From positions 1 to 29,020 of IMG/VR virus record IMGVR_UViG_3300034374_000324: a DNA stretch of 29,020 nt; one strand, written 5' to 3'. The notes under the pieces were generated by a model. It worked only from the letters and a program-made list of their open reading frames with translations, did not search any database and was not told the origin of the DNA. The DNA comes from a virus. Position numbers and translations under genes: made by a program. Of the stretch, positions 1 through 7,309 are shown in pieces (positions within the stretch are counted from its first letter, which is position 1; the number at the start of each line of letters is the position of its first letter).

Positions 1-1
1 A

Positions 2-565
2 AACTTACCCTACACCACATCGTACATACCAAATCATGGAACAGCAGCAGGTGTTACAAGAGCAGCAGAAACACTAAATGGTAGTGGTAATAGTACATTA
101 ATAAACTCAACAGAGGGTGTGTTATATGCAGAGATAGCTATGTTATCAGAAGATGATAAAGAAGCAGATAATCAAATTGCTATAAGTGATGGGACTACTG
201 ATAATAGAATTTTAATTTTTACTGATGGTAGTGGAGATGTACAAGTGCTACTAAAAGATGACACAGAAGTTACTAAAACTGCAAGTTTACGTGCTTTAGA
301 CCAATCACAAGTAGGCGTAGATACTGCTTCATTTAATAAAATAGCAATTCAATATAAAAGTGGAGAAAATAAACTTTTTGTAAATGGTAGCGAAATAACC
401 AACTCTAATTTCAATAATTTTGTTTTTGATTATTCTGCAACAACCTTAAATAATTTAGAGTTTGGTAGTGGTGCAAATTCTAATTATTTTAGAGGCAAAT
501 GCAAAGCACTAGCAGTATTTAATGAGGCTTTAAGTGATACAGAATTAGAAAATTTAACAAGCTAA
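2..565 (+). CDS. C-terminal part of a LamG/concanavalin-like phage tail protein (5' truncated by window)
   Basis: The frame is open from base 2 without a start, so only the C-terminus (about 187 residues) is present. The fragment begins with a YIPN-HGTAAGVTRAAET stretch, followed by STEGVLYAEIA, a run of beta-strand-like segments (DGTTDNRILIF, FNKIAIQYKSGENKLFVNG) and a closing ALAVFNEALSDTELENLT. This pattern is the concanavalin A-like (LamG) module found at the end of many Bacteroidota phage tail or adhesion proteins; known family members bind glycans or form fibre tips. The gene that leaves the right end of the window (27917 onward) ends just before the region that normally precedes this module, so both are probably parts of one gene. 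An internal GTG at 119 is not the real start, because homologous sequence continues upstream of it. The stop overlaps the next start (TAATG). Confidence 0.75.
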   Translation, partial: NLPYTTSYIPNHGTAAGVTRAAETLNGSGNSTLINSTEGVLYAEIAMLSEDDKEADNQIAISDGTTDNRILIFTDGSGDVQVLLKDDTEVTKTASLRALDQSQVGVDTASFNKIAIQYKSGENKLFVNGSEITNSNFNNFVFDYSATTLNNLEFGSGANSNYFRGKCKALAVFNEALSDTELENLTS

Positions 566-930
566 TGAAGAAGATAGGTAAATACGAGTTTGATGATAGC
601 GTACAAGCAGATAGCAAAATAAACGCTTTAGGTACAAGAACAACTGAATTAGGTGATGTAGTACCATCGCACAATCATATTATCGTAAGACTAGGCTATA
701 TCGTTTTAGAGCAAGGCGAGTATAACGAAAGTGGCGAACAAACTAAAGCACCTGTACTATCTGACAAATACCACGTAGATGTGTTATGGAAAGGCTTAGA
801 GCCTAAAGATGCAGAAGCAGAGGTACTAGAATATGACCACCCTAGAGGTTGGAAAACATACTCTGTAAACATAGAAGATGACGGAGTACACTCATTTATG
901 GGTTTAGACTATAACTTATACAAATTCTAA
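565..930 (+). CDS. Small conserved protein of the tail-fibre/portal junction, function unknown
   Basis: 121 residues, no membrane segment and no catalytic motif. The middle contains a hydrophobic strand (IIVRLGYIVLEQGEY) followed by APVLSDKYHVDVLWKG. From memory, LSDKYHVDVLW is shared by small proteins beside tail-fibre genes in other Bacteroidota phages, which suggests a virion or fibre-associated role; that is inference. The ATG overlaps the stop of the LamG gene (TAATG at 563-567), and its own stop overlaps the portal start in the same way (928-932), so it is translationally coupled to both. Confidence 0.6.
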   Translation: MKKIGKYEFDDSVQADSKINALGTRTTELGDVVPSHNHIIVRLGYIVLEQGEYNESGEQTKAPVLSDKYHVDVLWKGLEPKDAEAEVLEYDHPRGWKTYSVNIEDDGVHSFMGLDYNLYKF

Positions 931-2774
931 TGAAAGAAAGACTAATAAATATAAATCTAACAAACGAAGTACAACCTAAAAGCATTGAACTTAATGGTGC
1001 TGATTGGATTGGGTATGGTGATGGTGAGTACAAAAACAACTACCCACAGTACCTAATAGATTTATATAACAATAGTGCTACCAATAGTGCGATTATCAAC
1101 GCTACTGCATCTATGATAGCTGGTGAGGACTTTATAGTAGAAGATAGCGACAATTTAGAGCAATATGTAGCATTAAAGAAGTTCTTAGCAGCAGTTAATG
1201 GTACAGAAAGCGCACACGAATTATTTGTTAAGTTATCATTTGATTTAAAACTACAAGGTGCATACGCTATCAATGTAATATGGTCTAAAGATAAGACTAA
1301 GATAGCTGAACTACACCACGTACCTGTTGAGCAAGTTAGAATAGGTGTACCTAATGAAGATGGTAAAGTACCTTGCTATTACCTAAGTACAGATTGGACA
1401 CAATATCGTAAAAAAGAATACGCACCTAAACACATCGCACCATTTAATATGATGGATAGAAGTGAGGGTAGCCAATTATTATATAGTGGTTTATATTCAC
1501 CAGCGATGGAACTGTACCACACTCCTGATTATGTAGCTAGTACGAATTGGATACAGATAGACAATTTAACATCTGACTTCCATTTAAACAATATCACTAA
1601 TGGTTTTAGTGGCTCGTACTTTATTAACTTCGCTAACGGAGTACCAACAAGAGAAGAACGAGTACAGATAGAAAGACAAATAGCTAAGAAGTTTACAGGT
1701 TCTAATAATGCTGGTAAATTTGTACTTACGTTTAGTGATGATGCTAATAGTAAGCCTGAAATTATACCTATACAAGTATCTGATGCAGATAAGCAATATA
1801 CAGTACTCAATGAGTTATGCGTACAAAACATAATGATAGGTCATAGGGTAACAAGTCCTATGCTATTAGGGGTTAAGACAGAGGGGCAGTTAGGTGGTCG
1901 TAACGAATTACTACAAGCATATGAGTTATATATGAATAGTGTAGTAAAACCATTCCAAAATCAGCTTTTAAAGACTTTTAAGAAACTTTTAGCAGTAAAT
2001 GGTGTTACCATACCATTGAGCATAAAAGATGTTAAGCCATTAAATTCTATGTTTGATGCTGATACGCTTAAAGAAGTACTTACACAAGATGAGATTAGAG
2101 AGGAATTAGGATATGCACCATTAGAGGTTGAAGAAGAAACAGTAGCTGAAGAACAAAACCTAGCTGAATATACGGAGTTAGATAAATTCTTAGCAGAGTT
2201 TGGTGAAGATGAGGATTTAGAGAATTGGGAGTTAGTAGATGAAGATGATGCAGAGGGCGAACACGAAGATTTTGATTTTGAGTATAACTTAGAGAAATTA
2301 GAGTTAGCTAATACAGGTAGAGCAATACCTAGAGCAAAATCTGAACAAGATGGTACTGATAGAGAGGGTAACCTTTACAGAGTAAGATATTACTACAATG
2401 AAGATAAAGGTTTAAAGAGAAAAGAAGAGGGCAATAGCAGAGAGTTTTGCAAGAAGATGTTAGCAGCTAACAAAGTATATCGTAAAGAGGATATACTAAG
2501 AATGGGTAAAATGCCTGTAAATAAAGGTTGGGGTGCTGGTGGCGCAGATACTTACTCTATATGGTTGTATAAAGGTGGTGGTAATTGTCATCATAGATGG
2601 TATCGTAGAATATATGTTACTAAGATGGGCGAAAGACCACTTAATACAGATAAGGTTGTAAGTGTTGCTAAAGCTAGAAGTGCTGGATTTAAGCCTGAAC
2701 CACAAAAGAAAAGTGAAAGAAGTGTTGCTATCGCACCAAAGCGTAGAGCAGATAAAGGTTTTATAAGAAAATAA
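930..2774 (+). CDS. Phage portal protein with an extra C-terminal domain
   Basis: 614 residues. Residues 1-400 look like a PBSX/HK97-type portal: an N-terminal NGADWIGYGDGEYKNNYPQYL stretch, LKLQGAYAINVIWSKD and LHHVPVEQVRIG in the clip/stem region, and TSPMLLGVKTEGQLGGRNEL near the end of the core. The portal forms the dodecameric DNA channel at one capsid vertex and binds terminase. Residues 401-452 are strongly acidic and probably a flexible linker. After K456-L-E-L-A460 comes a separate basic domain with RVRYYYNEDKGLKR, NSREFCKKML, YSIWLYKGGGNCHHRW; the spaced Cys and His residues could bind metal. That domain is also known as a C-terminal appendix of other head proteins in this phage group (recollection). 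The total length exceeds usual portals by about 150 residues. The start overlaps the preceding stop (TAATG). The portal call is secure; the role of the tail is unknown. Confidence 0.85.
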   Translation: MKERLININLTNEVQPKSIELNGADWIGYGDGEYKNNYPQYLIDLYNNSATNSAIINATASMIAGEDFIVEDSDNLEQYVALKKFLAAVNGTESAHELFVKLSFDLKLQGAYAINVIWSKDKTKIAELHHVPVEQVRIGVPNEDGKVPCYYLSTDWTQYRKKEYAPKHIAPFNMMDRSEGSQLLYSGLYSPAMELYHTPDYVASTNWIQIDNLTSDFHLNNITNGFSGSYFINFANGVPTREERVQIERQIAKKFTGSNNAGKFVLTFSDDANSKPEIIPIQVSDADKQYTVLNELCVQNIMIGHRVTSPMLLGVKTEGQLGGRNELLQAYELYMNSVVKPFQNQLLKTFKKLLAVNGVTIPLSIKDVKPLNSMFDADTLKEVLTQDEIREELGYAPLEVEEETVAEEQNLAEYTELDKFLAEFGEDEDLENWELVDEDDAEGEHEDFDFEYNLEKLELANTGRAIPRAKSEQDGTDREGNLYRVRYYYNEDKGLKRKEEGNSREFCKKMLAANKVYRKEDILRMGKMPVNKGWGAGGADTYSIWLYKGGGNCHHRWYRRIYVTKMGERPLNTDKVVSVAKARSAGFKPEPQKKSERSVAIAPKRRADKGFIRK

Positions 2775-2788
2775 AAAAGGATAATAAA

Positions 2789-3157
2789 ATGAATTACTTT
2801 AAGAATTTAAGTGAAGAACAAAACAGACTAAACCTAAAGTCTGAAAAGGTAGAGTTAAGTATATTTTTAGATTATATAAAAGAATTAGATAAAATAGGAA
2901 CTAAAACACTTAATAAGTCAGAAGAAGATTTAGAACAAATAAAAAAAATTGTTACAAGAAATATATCTAATTTAAAAAAATTAAAATCTAAATCAGATAA
3001 CATACACAAGGCATATATGAAAGATGGCGATAGAGTATCTAAAGAACTTGACATAGCACCAGCACAAATACCTGATTTTAAAAAATTAGATAAGTTATAT
3101 TTTTATATAGATAAATTGATAAGTAATATGTTACAAGAATATAAAAAACTAAGTTAA
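2789..3157 (+). CDS. Coiled-coil head-region protein with KVEL motif (paralogue 1 of 4)
   Basis: 122 residues, rich in Lys, Glu, Leu and Ile, predicted almost wholly helical, with no signal or membrane segment. K20-V-E-L-S24 follows a short N-terminal stretch; a later VSKELDIAPAQIPDFKK matches the KELG(I/V/L) segment of three other proteins in this window (3159-3533, 24212-24568, 27230-27616). All four are about the same length (118-128 residues) and lie among head or tail genes. It sits between the portal and the second paralogue, 14 nt after the portal stop and 1 nt before the next start. An internal (cargo) or scaffolding-type virion role is inferred from location only; no function is established. 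Confidence 0.65.
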   Translation: MNYFKNLSEEQNRLNLKSEKVELSIFLDYIKELDKIGTKTLNKSEEDLEQIKKIVTRNISNLKKLKSKSDNIHKAYMKDGDRVSKELDIAPAQIPDFKKLDKLYFYIDKLISNMLQEYKKLS

Positions 3158-3158
3158 A

Positions 3159-3533
3159 ATGAACAATAAAGAATTAAACATAGCACTAGGTAAACTATTC
3201 AATGGTATAGAACTAGACACGCATAAGGTAGAATTAAATATAGTAGATGACTTTGAAAAAGCGTTTAGTAAAGCTAATGATATAGAAAGTAACGCAATAT
3301 TACAAACAGTCAATATAACTAATGCTATTAATAAAGCAATAGATATATATAAAGAAGCTGGTAAAGCATATTTGAGAGCAAACGCAAGTTATCAGAAAAT
3401 AGAACAAATGACTAAAGAACTAGGTGTAGAACCACAAGGTAAAATAAAAGCATACGCAGAAGAAGTTAGTAAAAGCATTAAGACTATCGACCAAGAAATA
3501 AAAAAGCTAAAAAAAGCTAAAGCAACATATTAA
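3159..3533 (+). CDS. Coiled-coil head-region protein with KVEL motif (paralogue 2 of 4)
   Basis: 124 residues, helical. K23-V-E-L-N27 is followed by IVDDFEKAFSKANDIESNA, a helix containing GKAYLRANASYQKIEQM, then TKELGVEPQGKIKAYAEE and a Lys-rich end. The order KVEL, long helix, KELG, second helix is the same as in the paralogues at 2789, 24212 and 27230. The ATG lies 1 nt after the TAA of paralogue 1, and the adaptor gene starts 3 nt downstream, so expression is coupled to the portal and connector genes. Its function is not known; a component packaged with the head is a reasonable guess. Confidence 0.65.
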   Translation: MNNKELNIALGKLFNGIELDTHKVELNIVDDFEKAFSKANDIESNAILQTVNITNAINKAIDIYKEAGKAYLRANASYQKIEQMTKELGVEPQGKIKAYAEEVSKSIKTIDQEIKKLKKAKATY

Positions 3534-3536
3534 ACT

Positions 3537-4097
3537 ATGGCAGTATTATTTGTAAGTGAGGACACTATAAAAAAATCTACTACTATCAATGGTAATGTAG
3601 ATGTTGAGTTATTGCTACCATACATTAAGGTAGCACAAGATATTCATATACATCAGTTGTTAGGTACTGACTTGTACGATAAGATACAAGCAGATATAAC
3701 TGCTAGTTCACTTACAGGTAACTACCAAACATTTACTGATGATTATATACAACCTGTACTAATTCACTATGCTTTGTATGAGTGTTTACCTTTTTTATCA
3801 TACAAAATAATGAACAAGGATATAGTGCGTAAGATTTCAGAAACATCTACACCAGCATCACTTGAAGATATTAAGTATATGCGTGAGATAGTTAAGAATA
3901 CTGCTGAATACTACGCAACAAGGTTAGTAGATTATCTATGTAACAATAACGATTTATTCCCTGAATACAACACTAATAGTAATGGGGATTTAGCACCTAC
4001 AAAAGATACTTACTTTAGTGGTATAGTATTGGATAGATACGAGCAAAGTAATAGAATAACACTTAGAAGTTTCTTAGATGCGAGTTTCGACATATAA
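3537..4097 (+). CDS. Head-tail connector/adaptor protein (DUF6712-like)
   Basis: 186 residues. The N-terminus LFVSEDTIKKSTTINGNVD, then LLPYIKVAQDIHIHQLLGTDLYDKI, DDYIQPVLIHYALYECLPFLSYKI and LEDIKYMREIVKNTAEYYATRLVDYLCNN, form the helical pattern of gp6-like/DUF6712 connector proteins that form the ring below the portal. Position directly after the portal and its two coiled-coil neighbours fits. The conserved helices are intact, with an extension of about 45 residues after NNNDLFPEYN. It is followed by a 53-nt gap before the small genes of the lysis block. Confidence 0.7.
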   Translation: MAVLFVSEDTIKKSTTINGNVDVELLLPYIKVAQDIHIHQLLGTDLYDKIQADITASSLTGNYQTFTDDYIQPVLIHYALYECLPFLSYKIMNKDIVRKISETSTPASLEDIKYMREIVKNTAEYYATRLVDYLCNNNDLFPEYNTNSNGDLAPTKDTYFSGIVLDRYEQSNRITLRSFLDASFDI

Positions 4098-4150
4098 AAT
4101 AAAGCAAGAAAATATAACAAAGCTAAAAAGCTATTTAACAAAGAAAGAAA

Positions 4151-4312
4151 ATGAAAAGTCTGATAAGTCAAAACGCAGATGTACTAGGATTAAATAGCGT
4201 TACGCTAATGATTAGCTTTACAGATGTTGAGCAAGTACTGCAAATCATTTTGTTATGTGTATCAATTATCTATACAATAGACAAGTATATATCATATCGT
4301 AAAAGAAAATAA
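4151..4312 (+). CDS. 53-aa single-span membrane protein, unknown (possible holin-related)
   Basis: Reads MKSLISQNADVLGLN, then a hydrophobic segment around residues 29-43 (VLQIILLCVSIIYTI) and a basic end YISYRKRK. One membrane span with a positive C-terminus is seen in many small phage lysis or membrane proteins. It opens a run of stop-start overlaps: its TAA shares an A with the ATG of the next gene (TAATG, 4310-4314). The upstream sequence is A-rich (AAGAAAGAAAATG), which is a normal start context in this genome. The holin association is inference from location before the endolysin. Confidence 0.55.
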   Translation: MKSLISQNADVLGLNSVTLMISFTDVEQVLQIILLCVSIIYTIDKYISYRKRK

Positions 4313-4437
4313 TGGCTAAACTAATAGGTGGAACATATCGCAAGAAAGCGAAGAAGAAAAGACCAAATAGACACTCTAAAAACGCATCTAAAGGACAGAG
4401 TGGCTACAAACAGAATTACAGAGGTCAAGGTAAATAA
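4312..4437 (+). CDS. 41-aa highly basic protein, unknown
   Basis: Reads MAKLIGGTYRKKAKKKRPN, then RHSKNASKGQSGYKQNYRGQGK. About a third of residues are Lys or Arg, with no acidic residue at all. Start and stop both overlap neighbours by one base (TAATG at 4310 and again at 4435), so it is locked in a translational chain from the 53-aa protein to the endolysin. Very small basic proteins of this type recur near the lysis genes of Bacteroidota phages (recollection); nucleic-acid binding is possible but unsupported. Confidence 0.55.
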   Translation: MAKLIGGTYRKKAKKKRPNRHSKNASKGQSGYKQNYRGQGK

Positions 4438-4646
4438 TGGAAGAAGTTTTTAAATTAATAGAGGGTTATGGTTTGTCAGTAGTTTTACTGATGGGTGCTT
4501 TATATGTTCTTTATCAATTTGCTTTTTTTAGCATTAAAGAAGTTAAAGTAGGCTTTGAAAAAAGACACGAAGTACTACACGAACAAATGAATGAGGTTAA
4601 AGAAAAACTTAATATAATTTTAGAATTTATTAAAAGTCAAAAATAA
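4437..4646 (+). CDS. Small holin-like membrane protein with C-terminal coiled coil
   Basis: 69 residues. A single membrane span around residues 12-34 (GLSVVLLMGALYVLYQFAFF) is followed by a charged amphipathic helix (VLHEQMNEVKEKLNIILEFI). One N-terminal span with a cytoplasmic coiled coil resembles small BhlA/holin-like phage proteins. It directly precedes the endolysin and its stop overlaps the endolysin start (TAATG at 4644-4648), supporting a lysis role. A second holin candidate follows the endolysin, so which of the two forms the lethal hole cannot be said. Confidence 0.6.
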   Translation: MEEVFKLIEGYGLSVVLLMGALYVLYQFAFFSIKEVKVGFEKRHEVLHEQMNEVKEKLNIILEFIKSQK

Positions 4647-5017
4647 TGTTAAAATGGTTTGATTTTGAAGAATTTGATTGTCCTACATTAGAGGGTAGTG
4701 GATTACCTACTAGCGATGGTGGTAAGATGTGCATAGACTTCTTACATAAGCTAGATGAAGCAAGAGAGATAGCTGGTGTACCTTTTAAAATAACAAGTGG
4801 ATATAGAACACCAAAACACAATTTAGATGTAGGTGGTCGAGTAGGCTCTAGTCATATCAAAGGATTAGCAGTTGATATAGCTTGTACTAATAGCGACCAT
4901 AGACAAAAGATACTTACTGCACTAATAAAGGTTGGTTTTCGTAGAATTGGTGTAGGTAAGTCGTTCATACACAGCGATTTAGATAATGATAAACCTAATG
5001 CAATATGGCTTTATTAA
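4646..5017 (+). CDS. Endolysin, peptidase M15 family (D,D- or L,D-type peptidase)
   Basis: 123 residues, close to the usual length of M15A single-domain enzymes. The zinc-binding pattern is complete: S69-H70-x-x-G73-x-A-x-D77 (SSHIKGLAVDI) and H109-S-D111 (FIHSDLD). FKITSGYRTPKHNLDVGG before it is the typical substrate-loop segment. The enzyme cuts peptide bonds of peptidoglycan stem peptides or cross-links. There is no signal peptide, so release depends on a holin. It lies between two holin-like genes and overlaps the downstream one by 13 nt. Confidence 0.9.
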   Translation: MLKWFDFEEFDCPTLEGSGLPTSDGGKMCIDFLHKLDEAREIAGVPFKITSGYRTPKHNLDVGGRVGSSHIKGLAVDIACTNSDHRQKILTALIKVGFRRIGVGKSFIHSDLDNDKPNAIWLY

Positions 5018-5385
5018 CAAATTTATTTTCAAAACTTTTAGGCGATGCGTCTGAAATAGTCGATGAGGTTGTAACTTCGCAAGAAGAAAAACTAACACTC
5101 AAGAACGAACTAGAAAAGATATTAAATGAAAACAGAGTAGTTATAGAACAAGAAGTAACTAAGCGTTGGCAATCTGATATGCAAAGTGATAGTTGGCTAT
5201 CTAAGAGTATCAGACCATTAGTCTTAGCTTGGCTTGTAGTTTCAACAACTTTGCTTATATTTATAGATGCTGGAGTAATTCAATTTGTCGTAGAGGACAA
5301 ATGGGTGGACTTGTTACAGATAGTTTTAATTACTGTTATAGGTGCATACTTCGGCTCTAGGGGATTAGAGAAAATTAAAAAATAA
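5005..5385 (+). CDS. Holin-like membrane protein (3TM phage holin/GTA-type)
   Basis: 126 residues. An N-terminal amphipathic part (LLTNLFSKLLGDASEIVDEVV), a charged helix (EKLTLKNELEKILNENRVV), WQSDMQSDSWLSKSIRPLVLAWLVVSTTLLIFI and a last hydrophobic stretch (LLQIVLITVIGAYFGSRGLEKI) match the layout of the 3TM phage holin family, in which S(W/F)LSKxIRPLVL is the signature. It inserts in the inner membrane. The start lies within the endolysin gene, giving coupled expression. This is the stronger of the two holin candidates. Confidence 0.75.
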   Translation: MALLTNLFSKLLGDASEIVDEVVTSQEEKLTLKNELEKILNENRVVIEQEVTKRWQSDMQSDSWLSKSIRPLVLAWLVVSTTLLIFIDAGVIQFVVEDKWVDLLQIVLITVIGAYFGSRGLEKIKK

Positions 5386-5389
5386 CACT

Positions 5390-6109
5390 ATGCCAAATAA
5401 TCGTTACCGATTAAAACCTGATGAAGAACTACTACTACAAAACTATCGCAAAAACAAAACTAATAACATATTGGTTATTGGCGATATACACGAGCCTTTC
5501 TGTTTAGATGGCTATTTAGAATTTTGCCTAGAACAATACCACACACATAACTGCAACGAGGTTGTATTTATTGGCGATGTCATAGATAATCACTATTCAA
5601 GCTATCACGAAACATCTGCTGATGGTATGGGTGGTGGCGATGAGTTAGACCTAGCTATTAGTAAAATAGCAAAATGGTACGAAGCGTTCCCTATTGCAAC
5701 AGTATTAATAGGCAACCACGACCGTATAATAATGCGTAAGGCACAAACGAGTGCAATCCCTAGTAAGTGGATTAAAAGCTACAAAGATGTCTTAGAAGTG
5801 CCTAATTGGAACTTCGTAGAACGCTATGTAAAAGATGATGTGCAATACATACATGGAGAAGCTGGTACTGCAAGAACTAAATGCAGAGCCGATATGATGA
5901 ATACAGTACAAGGACACTTACATACACAATGCTATACTGAACACTATGTAGGTCAGAAGTATCGTATCTTCGGCAGTCAAGTAGGTTGTGGTATCGACCA
6001 CGAGAGTTATGCTATGGCATATGCTAAAGCTGGAAAGAAACCAGCAATAGGTTGTATGGTAGTCAAAGAAAATGGCACACTTCCTATAAATATCCTAATG
6101 CCCTTATAA
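5390..6109 (+). CDS. Calcineurin-like metallophosphoesterase
   Basis: 239 residues with the full metallophosphoesterase motif set: G31-D32-x-H34 (GDIHEPF), G62-D63-x-x-D66 (GDVIDNH), G108-N109-H110-D111 (GNHDR), H155-G156 (HGEAG) and G175-H176-x-H178 (GHLHTQ). Members coordinate two metal ions and hydrolyse phosphoesters such as nucleotides or DNA ends. It closes the lysis block and is followed by the regulatory gap, so it is the last gene of the late transcript. The substrate cannot be told from the sequence; similar phage enzymes are usually assigned to DNA or nucleotide metabolism. A role in lysis is unlikely. Confidence 0.85.
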   Translation: MPNNRYRLKPDEELLLQNYRKNKTNNILVIGDIHEPFCLDGYLEFCLEQYHTHNCNEVVFIGDVIDNHYSSYHETSADGMGGGDELDLAISKIAKWYEAFPIATVLIGNHDRIIMRKAQTSAIPSKWIKSYKDVLEVPNWNFVERYVKDDVQYIHGEAGTARTKCRADMMNTVQGHLHTQCYTEHYVGQKYRIFGSQVGCGIDHESYAMAYAKAGKKPAIGCMVVKENGTLPINILMPL

Positions 6110-6117
6110 TCAGTTAC

Positions 6118-6161
6118 TTACACTTAAAGCGTAACAACGAAGTAACACTAACAAGAATATA
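6118..6161 (+). promoter_or_regulatory. 44-nt hairpin element, copy 1 (repeat of 15745-15788)
   Basis: TTACAC, 5 nt, then GCGTAACAAC, 10 nt, then AACAAGAATATA. It matches the copy at 15745-15788 in 34 of 44 positions. TTACAC and GCGTAA can pair around the 5-nt loop (one A-C mismatch), and the loop differs completely between copies (TTAAA versus GATTT) while the arms are identical. Both copies lie just after a gene block ends, and both run into an alternating TA tract. A promoter, operator or processing site for the next gene block is likely; which one is unknown. Confidence 0.55.
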
Positions 6162-6232
6162 CTCTATATATATATTATAGTTTATATATATAATACTATC
6201 TAGTATATATATATTTATATAAATATTTTTAC
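6162..6232. other. Alternating TA tract in the late/early intergenic gap
   Basis: About 70 nt composed almost only of A and T with repeated TATATATA runs and short palindromes, following hairpin element copy 1. There is no open reading frame. Such DNA melts easily and suits a promoter or replication-origin unwinding region. A similar tract follows copy 2 at 15789-15850. Confidence 0.5.
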
Positions 6233-6237
6233 AAAAA

Positions 6238-6270
6238 TTTGTTTATATTTAAAAAAAGTGTTTATATTTG
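6238..6270 (+). promoter_or_regulatory. Bacteroidota-type promoter for the early region
   Basis: TTTG at 6238-6241, a 21-nt spacer, then TATATTTG at 6263-6270, which fits the Bacteroidota primary sigma consensus TTTG / TAnnTTTG with 19-21 nt spacing. The first gene starts at 6297, leaving about 20 nt of leader. It is the clearest promoter in the window and sits at the expected start of the early genes, so host RNA polymerase probably transcribes them first. Confidence 0.7.
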
Positions 6271-6296
6271 CCAAAGTATTAACAAAACAACTAACA

Positions 6297-6524
6297 ATGA
6301 AAAATACTATTATTAGTGATAAAAAAATCACACTAACAGAAATTATTGAACAATTAGACATATGGATTGGAGATGCACAATTTGACATTTCAAATGACCT
6401 TCTTGATGAAACTGAAAGAATGGAAATGCAAAACCAAATTCAACAGATGTTGATTGCAAAAGCAAATCTTGAAACCATAGAGAATTTTGGCGACAAGATT
6501 TTTCAAATGTCAATTAGAAGATAA
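6297..6524 (+). CDS. First early-region protein, unknown
   Basis: 75 residues from ATG 6297 (MKNTIISDKKITLTEIIEQ). The frame can be read back to a GTG at 6258, but that codon lies between the -33 and -7 promoter boxes, so 6297 is preferred. Mostly helical and charged (DIWIGDAQFDIS, ETERMEMQNQIQQMLIAKANL), with no recognisable domain. As the first gene behind the host-type promoter it would be made soonest after infection, which makes a host-takeover or regulatory role possible, but nothing in the sequence shows it. Confidence 0.55.
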   Translation: MKNTIISDKKITLTEIIEQLDIWIGDAQFDISNDLLDETERMEMQNQIQQMLIAKANLETIENFGDKIFQMSIRR

Positions 6525-6551
6525 AAAACAACTTTATTTACAAAAACAATT

Positions 6552-6797
6552 ATGGAACTAAAAAAATTATTTCAAGAAACTTTCCCAAGCTACTACAACG
6601 TAAATAGCGAGAAAGAAAGACACATTTATCTATCAACTGCAACAGAAGAAATTAAAGAAACTATTGCACGAATAGAAAAACATCGTATAGAAAATATCAC
6701 AGAAGGTAACTTTGAGATAGCAGAAGGATTAGAGATGGCTAAGAAAGAGATGTACTTTATGACTATTGGTATGATACAAAAACAATTAAAGAAATGA
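6552..6797 (+). CDS. Early protein, unknown, helical
   Basis: 81 residues, rich in Glu, Lys and Ile, with no Cys and no membrane segment. It reads as two or three amphipathic helices (RHIYLSTATEEIKETIARIEKH, AEGLEMAKKEMYFMTIGMIQKQL). The gap to the previous gene is 27 nt; the stop overlaps the next start (ATGA). I do not recognise the family. Confidence 0.5.
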   Translation: MELKKLFQETFPSYYNVNSEKERHIYLSTATEEIKETIARIEKHRIENITEGNFEIAEGLEMAKKEMYFMTIGMIQKQLKK

Positions 6798-6895
6798 GCA
6801 GAGACACAAAAATAACATACGCTTTAGGGTTAAGTCTAGCCACCCTTTTAATAGTGCTAGATATATTAGGAATTATTAATTTAGTCGCATATTAA
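6794..6895 (+). CDS. 33-aa single-span membrane peptide
   Basis: MSRDTKITYA followed by a hydrophobic stretch to the end (LGLSLATLLIVLDILGII). Start ATGA overlaps the preceding stop and the stop lies 1 nt before the ERF-like gene, so it is placed as a real member of the chain even though it is tiny. An early inner-membrane peptide could act in superinfection exclusion, but this is a guess from topology alone. Confidence 0.4.
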   Translation: MSRDTKITYALGLSLATLLIVLDILGIINLVAY

Positions 6896-6896
6896 T

Positions 6897-7286
6897 ATGA
6901 CAAAGCAAGAAACATTAAACAGAGTGTTTAAAGATAACGGATTAACTTCTGATGATTTGTTTAAGCACCAGCACTACACTATCATTACTCGTAGTGGCAT
7001 AGACAAGATACAAGCAAACCTAAGTATATATATCTCTTACGAGGTTATACGATGTGAGCCAAACTTTGCAGTAGTTAAGGCTAGTGCTAACCTACACGAA
7101 GAAAGTGCCATAGAAACCTTTGGAAGTGCCTTAAAAGGCGAGGGTTACAAAGATGGTAACACTAACTCTTGGTATGTTATGGAAATGGCAGAAAAAAGAG
7201 CTATGAGTAGAGCAGTATTAAAGTTAGCTGGACTTTACGCATTAGGTGTGTTTGGCGAAGATGAAAGTGAAAGTTTTAAAAGATAA
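6897..7286 (+). CDS. ERF-family-like single-strand annealing protein
   Basis: 129 residues, shorter than classic ERF proteins (about 180-200). ITRSGIDKIQANLSIYISYEVIRC, a polar stretch ESAIETFGSALKGEGYK, and YVMEMAEKRAMSRAVLKLAGLYALGVFGEDE match the ERF pattern, in which the MAEKRAxxRAVLKLAG helix is the best conserved part. These proteins bind single-stranded DNA and anneal complementary strands during phage recombination and replication. The next gene encodes a likely single-strand-binding protein, the usual partner. Confidence 0.7.
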   Translation: MTKQETLNRVFKDNGLTSDDLFKHQHYTIITRSGIDKIQANLSIYISYEVIRCEPNFAVVKASANLHEESAIETFGSALKGEGYKDGNTNSWYVMEMAEKRAMSRAVLKLAGLYALGVFGEDESESFKR

Positions 7287-7309
7287 ATTAACCAATTAAA
7301 TTAAATATT

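Noticed and set aside
119-565. GTG 119 as the start of the LamG gene
   Set aside because: Module sequence continues upstream of it to the left edge, so the gene begins outside the window.
6258-6296. GTG start at 6258 for the first early gene
   Set aside because: It lies between the two promoter boxes (TTTG 6238 and TATATTTG 6263) and the translated peptide MFIFAKVLTKQL is unlike the rest; ATG 6297 is better.
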